Below are positions 58,963 to 64,000 of a stretch of 64,000 bases of DNA, piece after piece. Location: NCBI GenBank assembly GCA_025938935.1, contig JAPCWB010000001.1:1240001-1304000 (forward strand), written 5' to 3'. Both the position numbers and the translations under genes were made by a program. This DNA comes from Novosphingobium sp. MW5 (GTDB lineage: Bacteria > Pseudomonadota > Alphaproteobacteria > Sphingomonadales > Sphingomonadaceae). Below the pieces are notes generated by a model, which did not search any database, had not been told where the DNA came from, and worked only from the letters and a program-made list of their open reading frames with translations. Positions within the stretch are counted from its first letter, which is position 1. Each line of letters opens with the position of its first letter.

Positions 58963-59418
58963 ATGGCAATGTCAGGCGGCAAGGACGATGGCTCGCCAAT
59001 GATGGAAATCAACACGACGCCGCTTATCGACGTCATGCTGGTTCTCCTCATCATGTTCATCATCACCATCCCGGTGGCCACGCACTCGATCGACATCGAT
59101 CTTCCCGCGCCGCAGCCGCCGACGAACATTCCGCCGCCGAAGCGCGACAAGAATGTCCTGTCGGTCGATTCGGTCGGCACGATCACCTGGAACGGCACCT
59201 CGCTCAATGAGAGCCAGCTTGTCTACCAGCTGACCGAGACGCTGAAGATCAAGCCCGAGCCGGAACTCCAGTTCCAGCCCGATGCCCAGGCTCCCTATGA
59301 AACCACGGCGCGCGTCCTGCGCCTGATCAAGGGTTCGGGCGTCACGGCCTTCGGCTTCGTCGGCAATGAACAGTACTACCAGTTCGGCAAGGACCCCAGC
59401 GAACCGCCGGTCAAGTAA
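58963..59418 (+). CDS. exbD: ExbD biopolymer transport protein, copy 2
   Basis: 151 residues. MMEINTTPLIDVMLVLLIMF holds the membrane helix with the conserved Asp. Then SIDIDLPAPQPPTNIPPPKR and the periplasmic ExbD/TolR fold (LSVDSVGTITWNGTSLNESQ, TARVLRLIKGSGVTAFGFVG). CAGGAG upstream. A strong terminator follows at 59444-59469, closing the operon. Confidence 0.94.
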   Translation: MAMSGGKDDGSPMMEINTTPLIDVMLVLLIMFIITIPVATHSIDIDLPAPQPPTNIPPPKRDKNVLSVDSVGTITWNGTSLNESQLVYQLTETLKIKPEPELQFQPDAQAPYETTARVLRLIKGSGVTAFGFVGNEQYYQFGKDPSEPPVK

Positions 59419-59443
59419 CCGAACGAGCCATGCGAATACCCGA

Positions 59444-59469
59444 GGGGGCGGAGTGATCCGCCCCCTTTT
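59444..59469 (+). terminator. Rho-independent terminator after exbD copy 2
   Basis: GGGGGCGGA (59444-59452), loop GTGA, TCCGCCCCC (59457-59465), then TTTT (59466-59469). A canonical intrinsic terminator, separating exbD copy 3 from the tonB operon. Confidence 0.85.
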
Positions 59470-59593
59470 CGCGTTGGGATCGGGCACGCGCGCGACACGG
59501 CTTGCCTTGGCCATGTGATATGGTAACATCGGCACTGCGGAACGAGGCAGGCGTGGAGGCTCTCGTCAACGCCAAAGCAGGGGAGACAATCCC

Positions 59594-60031
59594 ATGGCAA
59601 CCGCAACCGAAGTCACCCGCAACCGGCCGATGGCCGATCTCAACACCACGCCCCTGATCGACGTGCTGCTGGTCCTCCTCATCCTGTTCATCATCACGAT
59701 CCCGCCCGCGACGCACGAGATCGAAATGGACCTGCCAGCGCCGGGCAAGTCGCTGCCCACGATCCGGCCGGAAGTGAACCTGCTCTCGGTTACCGCCAAT
59801 GGCGCGATTGTGTGGAACGGGGAGGCGGTTTCCGAAGGCGAACTTGTCGCCGTTCTCCAGCGCGTGGCTGAAACCAGGCCGGCACCGGAAGTCCGCTTCA
59901 CCCCCGAAAGCGCGGCGCCCTATGGCGTGACTGCCCGGGTGCTGCGGAACATCCGCGCAAGCGGAGTTCTGGGCTTCGGCTTCGTCGGTACCGAGCAGTA
60001 TGCGGGCTTCGGCAAGCAGGCAGGCAGGTAG
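59594..60031 (+). CDS. exbD: ExbD biopolymer transport protein, copy 3
   Basis: 145 residues. MADLNTTPLIDVLLVLLILF with the conserved Asp; periplasmic part DLPAPGKSLPTIRPEVNLLS, LSVTANGAIVWNGEAVSEGE, LRNIRASGVLGFGFVGTEQY. Closer to copy 2 than to copy 1. AGGGGAG before the start. It lies beyond the terminator, so it needs its own promoter; no ExbB or TonB partner follows. Probably a duplicated subunit with separate regulation. Confidence 0.93.
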   Translation: MATATEVTRNRPMADLNTTPLIDVLLVLLILFIITIPPATHEIEMDLPAPGKSLPTIRPEVNLLSVTANGAIVWNGEAVSEGELVAVLQRVAETRPAPEVRFTPESAAPYGVTARVLRNIRASGVLGFGFVGTEQYAGFGKQAGR

Positions 60032-60153
60032 GCCCGTCTGGCCAGCCCCGCACGGGCGGCGGGGTATCGGCACGGATCAAGGGGGCGTGTGCCGAGTAGA
60101 AATCGAGCGCACGCTCTCCTTGCGCTGAACCGGCCCTGCCTGACCAGCAATGC

Positions 60154-62578
60154 TCAATCAGGCTGCATCGCCAGCGCCGCGAGGCTCTCCGCCTCGACCA
60201 CCAGCTCGTCATCCGCCGCGCCGCTCGGCAGGCTTTCGCGTCCGATCATCGTCAGCAGGGGCACGGCCATGGGGCTTACCCGCTCGAGTTCGACATGGAC
60301 GAGCTGCCCCGCCGCGCGGTCGAGCAGGTCAGCCAGCCGTCCCACATCGGTCAGCCGCGTGCGCGCGTCGGCCCAGGCGGCCTCGATCAGTACGTGGTCA
60401 GGCTCGTGCTTGCGCAGGACGTCATAGATGAGGTCGGTCGAAAAGGTCACCTGACGCCCGCTCTTGCGCTTGCCGGGGTGCTGGCGTTCTACCAGCCCGC
60501 CGATAACCGCCGCCTCACGGAAAGCGCGGCGCAGCATATAGCTGTCCTGCACCCAATCGACGAATTCATGGGTCAGCACATCGGGCGATAGCAGCGGGGC
60601 CGGGTCCGTGACCGCGCGCAGGCTCCAGATGCCAACGGCATAGTCGTTGGCGACATAGCCCAGCGGCATCAGCCCGCGTTCCTCCATGCGCCGCGTCACC
60701 AGCATGCCCAGCGCACTGGTTGGCGTTCCAGCCTTCGAAGGTGTGGAAGACGATGTAGTGCCGCCCGGCATGGGGAAAGCTCTCGACCAGCAATTGCCCC
60801 GGCCCGGGCAGCTGTGAGCGCCAGTCCTGCATCTCCAGCCATTCGCGCACGTCATCGGGAAAGCGCGCCCAGCCCGCGCGGTCGACCATCATGGCGCGCA
60901 CCCGGTCTGCCAGGTGCGAGGAAATCGGCATCCGCGCGCCCATGTAGCTGGGGATCTGCCCCGGCTTCTTCGCGGCCTTGACGATCAGGTCGAGGTCACG
61001 CAGCGATTCCACCTCGAGGTCCATGCCGGCAAAGCGGAAGGTGTCTCCGGGGCGCAGCGTTGCGCCGAAGCTCTCCTCGACCTTGCCGAGGTCGCGCCCG
61101 TTGCGGAACCGCACGTGGAGCATTTCGCTGTCTACGATGATCCCCGCGTTCATCCGGTGCCGCGCGGCGTGTTCGGGGTGTGTCAGCCGCCACAGGCCGT
61201 CGCTGGAGCGCACGATGCGGCGGAAGCGCTCATAGGCGCGCAGGGCATATCCGCCGGTAGCGACGAAATCGAGCACCCGCGCCCAGCGCTCCTCGTCCAG
61301 CCAGTCATAGCTATGCGCGCTGCGCACTTCGGCCAGCAGCGCTGCCTCACTGAAGGGGCCCGAGCAGGCGCAGGCCATCACGTGCTGGGCGAGCACGTCG
61401 AGCGAGCCGGGGCGGAAATCCTCTCCGTCGCGCTGTCCTTCCTCCACGGCTTCCATCGCCGCGGTCGCCTCGAGGAATTCGAAACGGTTGCCGGGGACGA
61501 GCAGCGCGCGGCTGGGCTGGTCGAGCCGGTGATTGGCGCGGCCGATGCGCTGGAGCAGGCGCGAAGAGCCCTTGGGAGCGCCCATCTGCACGACGAGATC
61601 GATGTCGCCCCAGTCAACGCCGAGGTCGAGGCTGGCGGTGCAGACCAGCGCGCGCAAGCGCCCGTCCGCCATGGCCCCTTCCACCTTGCGCCGCGCCTCT
61701 TTCGAAAGCGAACCGTGGTGGACGCCAATCGGCAGGTTCTCCTCATTGGCGTCCCAAAGGAGCTGGAAGATCAGTTCGGCCAGGAAGCGCGTGTTGCAGA
61801 AGACCAGCGTGGTGCGGTGTGCCTTGATCGCCTCGTAAAGCTGCGGGATTGCCCAAGTGGCGGCGTGGCCGCTCCACGGCACGCGCTCTTCCTTGGGCGG
61901 CAGGATCGAGACTTCGGGCTCCGCGCCTTCCTCACCGATCACCAGCGCGACATCTTCCCCCCGGCCATGTGGTGCAAGCCAGGCGCGAAAGGCGTCCGGA
62001 TCGGCGAGCGTGGCGGAAAGGCCGACGCGCTGAACCTGCGGCGCGACAGCGCTGATCCGCGCGAGGGCAAGGGCAAGCAGGTCTCCCCGCTTGCCGGCGG
62101 CGAAGGCGTGGATCTCGTCGATCACGACGCGCTTCAGGGTGGAGAACAGCGCCGCGCTTTCCGGGTAGGACAGCAGCAGAGACAGCGATTCCGGGGTGGT
62201 CAGGAGCACGTGCGGCGGCCGCACGCGCTGGCGGGCCTTGCGGTCGGACGGCGTGTCGCCGCTGCGCGTCTCGACCCGGATCGGCAGGCCCATCTCCTCG
62301 ATCGGGGCGATCAGGTTGCGCTGCACGTCATGCGCCAGCGCCTTGAGCGGCGAGATGTAGAGCGTGTGCAGGCCTTCACCGGGCACTTCCTCACCAGCAA
62401 ATTCGGCTAGCGTCGGCAGGAACCCGCCCAGCGTCTTGCCTGCGCCAGTATCGGCGGCGAGCAGGGCGTGGCGGCCCGAAGCGGCCACGTCCAGCATTTC
62501 GGCCTGATGCCGCCGCAGCCGCCAGCCACGCTTGGCGAACCAGTCGGCGATGACAGGGGGAAGAGGCGCGGCGCTCAC
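60154..62578 (-). pseudogene. Ligase-associated DEXH-box DNA helicase (Lhr-like), frame shifted at 60715
   Basis: Walker A LLAADTGAGKTLGGFLPTLA, DEXH box RVVIDEIHAFAAGKRGDLLA, helicase motifs TTPESLSLLLSYPE, LSATLADPDAFRAW, HGSLSKEARRKVEGAMADGR, LVQMGAPKGSSRLLQRIGRA. The frame leaves the family at ...GWNANQ. It resumes in the next frame as ALGMLVTRRMEERGLMPLGY, VANDYAVGIWSLRAV. Removing A60715 (CACTGG to CCTGG) restores 807 residues, normal for the family. Members usually neighbour an ATP-dependent ligase and an exonuclease for DNA repair; neither is in the window. Probably intact in the organism. Confidence 0.92.
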
Positions 62579-62617
62579 ACCCCCTACTTAGGGATGTGAG
62601 CGCCGGTGGGAAGTGAT

Positions 62618-63373
62618 CTAGATCTCGTTCCCGTAAAACTTCTCCACCGCGTCGCGGTCACCCTGCGAGAGCCGCCCGCTCTGCCGCATCCGGTCCCTGT
62701 TGCAGTAGTTCATGATCGAATCGGGGTCCCACGGCGTCAGGACAAGGTCCCCGTCGCTCCCCTGCCTTGGTGCGTTGCAACTGGTTGGCGTGTCCTGCCG
62801 GTTCTGTTCGTGGACGAAGCCCAGGGCATGTCCGAATTCATGAACGGCATTGGCGCGGATGCAGCTTTCCCGCGTCGGTTCGTCGGCTGCGCACCAGGAA
62901 TTCCAACTGCTGAAAGCAGGATTCAGGCGCAGCCCATTGCTGACCTTGTCCAGTTCCCTGCCAAGGCCGAGAGTGCGCGCGCCGCTGTCTTCCAGTGCGA
63001 CGTGGATTCCCGGCTGGCCAGCCGTGCAGGCTGTGAAGCCAACAAACTGGACCGCCGATGCATCTTCCCAGCTTTTGCTGAGGGCATCTTTGATCCAGCC
63101 TTGCTCCCGACTGTAACCCAGCGCCGACTGTTCCCAGCATACCGCGATACGGGGTGAGGCCCATTTGGTCCGGCTGTCGACCCAGCCCTTGGTTTCCATC
63201 AGCGGGATTGCATCGATGCCGGCAATCCTGAGCCGCTCTTCGGTTGCTGCGACCTGCCCGCTGGCGGAACTCGATTCCGCAGGCTCGCCCCGGGGCTCAG
63301 GCTTTGAGCAGGCCTGGACTAGGGCCGTGATGCCGAGAAGCAAGACCCGCCAGGGCCCGGGAGCCCGAACCAT
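62618..63373 (-). CDS. Lipoprotein metalloprotease (astacin/M12-like zincin)
   Basis: 251 residues from ATG 63373, which overlaps the stop of the preceding gene (TGATG). Lipoprotein signal LLLGITALVQAC with lipobox Cys ~22, then a Ser/Glu-rich linker. The zinc site HEFGHALGFVHEQNR fits HExxHxxGxxHE, and the downstream DPDSIMNYC provides the Met-turn, as in astacins and related zincins. Several Cys suggest disulfides. It would act in the periplasm or on the cell surface; substrate unknown. Translationally coupled to the unknown secreted-type protein upstream. Confidence 0.82.
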   Translation of the reverse strand: MVRAPGPWRVLLLGITALVQACSKPEPRGEPAESSSASGQVAATEERLRIAGIDAIPLMETKGWVDSRTKWASPRIAVCWEQSALGYSREQGWIKDALSKSWEDASAVQFVGFTACTAGQPGIHVALEDSGARTLGLGRELDKVSNGLRLNPAFSSWNSWCAADEPTRESCIRANAVHEFGHALGFVHEQNRQDTPTSCNAPRQGSDGDLVLTPWDPDSIMNYCNRDRMRQSGRLSQGDRDAVEKFYGNEI

Positions 63374-64000
63374 CAGCATTTGTCCGGTGTCGCCCGGCAT
63401 TTCACCAGACGTTCCTGCGCCGCGATCATGTCTGCCTCGGCCTTGATTGCTGCCAATTTCTCAGCCGGTGTTGTTTGCAGCGCCTCCAGCCCGGCCTGGG
63501 CGACCCCGATTGCATTCGCCGCCCCTGATTCCTTGGCATACTGGAGTTTGATTAGCCCTCCGGCATCGTCGAAGCTGGCGGCAAATACCTGTTTGCCAAA
63601 CAGCGCCGCCTTGGGAACGTAGAGTTTGTAATCGGTCCCCGACTGCGCGACCGATGCATATCCGGTCCAAAGATGGTTTGCCTCGCAGCTGCCCTTGGGG
63701 CCCACGGACACGGCCAATTCGCGCCGGGCAGGTTGCCGCGCCTCGATAATGACGCCCTTGAATCTTGCAGCATAGTCGGGCGAAACCGTTGCGGGGCTGG
63801 CGGGCGCTTCCACAGCGCCAAGACGAAGGCAGGGCTCGCCCAGCAAGGCAATGAAATCCGTTGCCAGATCGCTGGACAGCGGATCGGGCTTTAGCTGGAT
63901 TGTTGGCCCAGCCTCAGACAGGCTGCCGGCCCAGACATAGGCCGCCGTCTGGGGCTTGTCAGCGAATCGGGCCTTGAAGGCCTTGCAGGCCGTGATGATC
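63373..64000 (-). CDS. Unknown protein, 5' end outside window
   Basis: The minus-strand frame is open to the right edge, so the start lies beyond 64000. About 208 residues are visible: AGSLSEAGPTIQLKPDPLSS, LLGEPCLRLGAVEAP, ELAVSVGPKGSCEANHLWTG, YKLYVPKAALFGKQVFAASF, ending with KCRATPDKC. The last third is helical and Ala/Glu-rich. No family recognised. Coupled to the metalloprotease lipoprotein, so the two probably act together. Confidence 0.7.
   Translation of the reverse strand, partial: IITACKAFKARFADKPQTAAYVWAGSLSEAGPTIQLKPDPLSSDLATDFIALLGEPCLRLGAVEAPASPATVSPDYAARFKGVIIEARQPARRELAVSVGPKGSCEANHLWTGYASVAQSGTDYKLYVPKAALFGKQVFAASFDDAGGLIKLQYAKESGAANAIGVAQAGLEALQTTPAEKLAAIKAEADMIAAQERLVKCRATPDKC

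Noticed and set aside
60914..62410. Plus-strand frame of 498 codons
   Set aside because: Antisense shadow of the helicase gene.

Overview
The window looks like a chromosome segment from a Sphingomonadaceae-type alphaproteobacterium (Novosphingobium/Sphingobium-like). This rests on high GC, two very large sphingomonad-style TonB-dependent receptors, a tonB-exbB-exbD-exbD operon with a further exbD, and a zinc-ribbon protein divergent from ftsE-ftsX. No rRNA or other species marker is present, so the assignment is inference.

Layout. 1-1.9 kb: 3' part of a histidine kinase and a secreted unknown protein. 1.9-5.5 kb: an accessory module with a 1.4 kb non-coding stretch carrying a helically phased YGGGAY array, then a ParB-domain DNA methyltransferase and a DUF5681 protein. 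5.8-7.0 kb: an HTH-fused RibB with a palindrome inside its own promoter. 7.2-29.7 kb: a pectin locus with a CE12 esterase, GH140 (apiosidase-type), GH106 rhamnosidase, a TonB receptor, PL10 lyase, DUF1593 protein and CE8 pectin methylesterase. Its core is a sugar operon with an FGGY kinase, a split transketolase, an RbsABC-type transporter, a DUF2291 lipoprotein, a DeoR regulator and a TIM-barrel isomerase. I read this as rhamnogalacturonan-II/apiose utilisation: GH140 and GH106 release apiose and rhamnose outside the cytoplasm, the ABC system imports apiose, and isomerase, kinase and split transketolase carry it into central metabolism.

29.8-33.2 kb is scrambled accessory DNA: a methyltransferase cut at its 3' end, an antisense tadG scrap, and a MASE1-PAS-GGDEF gene lacking its 5' end. 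33.3-45.2 kb is a divergent cluster for quinate/shikimate-type compounds: 3-dehydroshikimate dehydratase, esterase, SMP-30-like protein and two NIF3-like proteins on one strand; TetR, an aromatic acid MFS carrier, a TonB receptor and shikimate/quinate dehydrogenase on the other. Two copies of a GAACTAGTTC operator mark its promoters. 45.4-46.7 kb is the decayed end of an integrative element beside tRNA-Leu(GAG). 46.8-64 kb is mostly core genome: zinc-ribbon protein, ftsE/ftsX, DUF218 protein, plsC, an Nramp-like carrier, glpX, hom, the TonB/ExbBD energising system that would drive both receptors, a ligase-associated helicase, and a metalloprotease lipoprotein at the right edge.

Seven genes are interrupted by single-base shifts. 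Three are explained by one base missing from a G or C run, and four by one extra base that turns CCAGG/CCTGG into CCAGTG/CACTGG. The shared pattern points to sequencing error more than to real gene death; all seven reconstructed reading frames close exactly.
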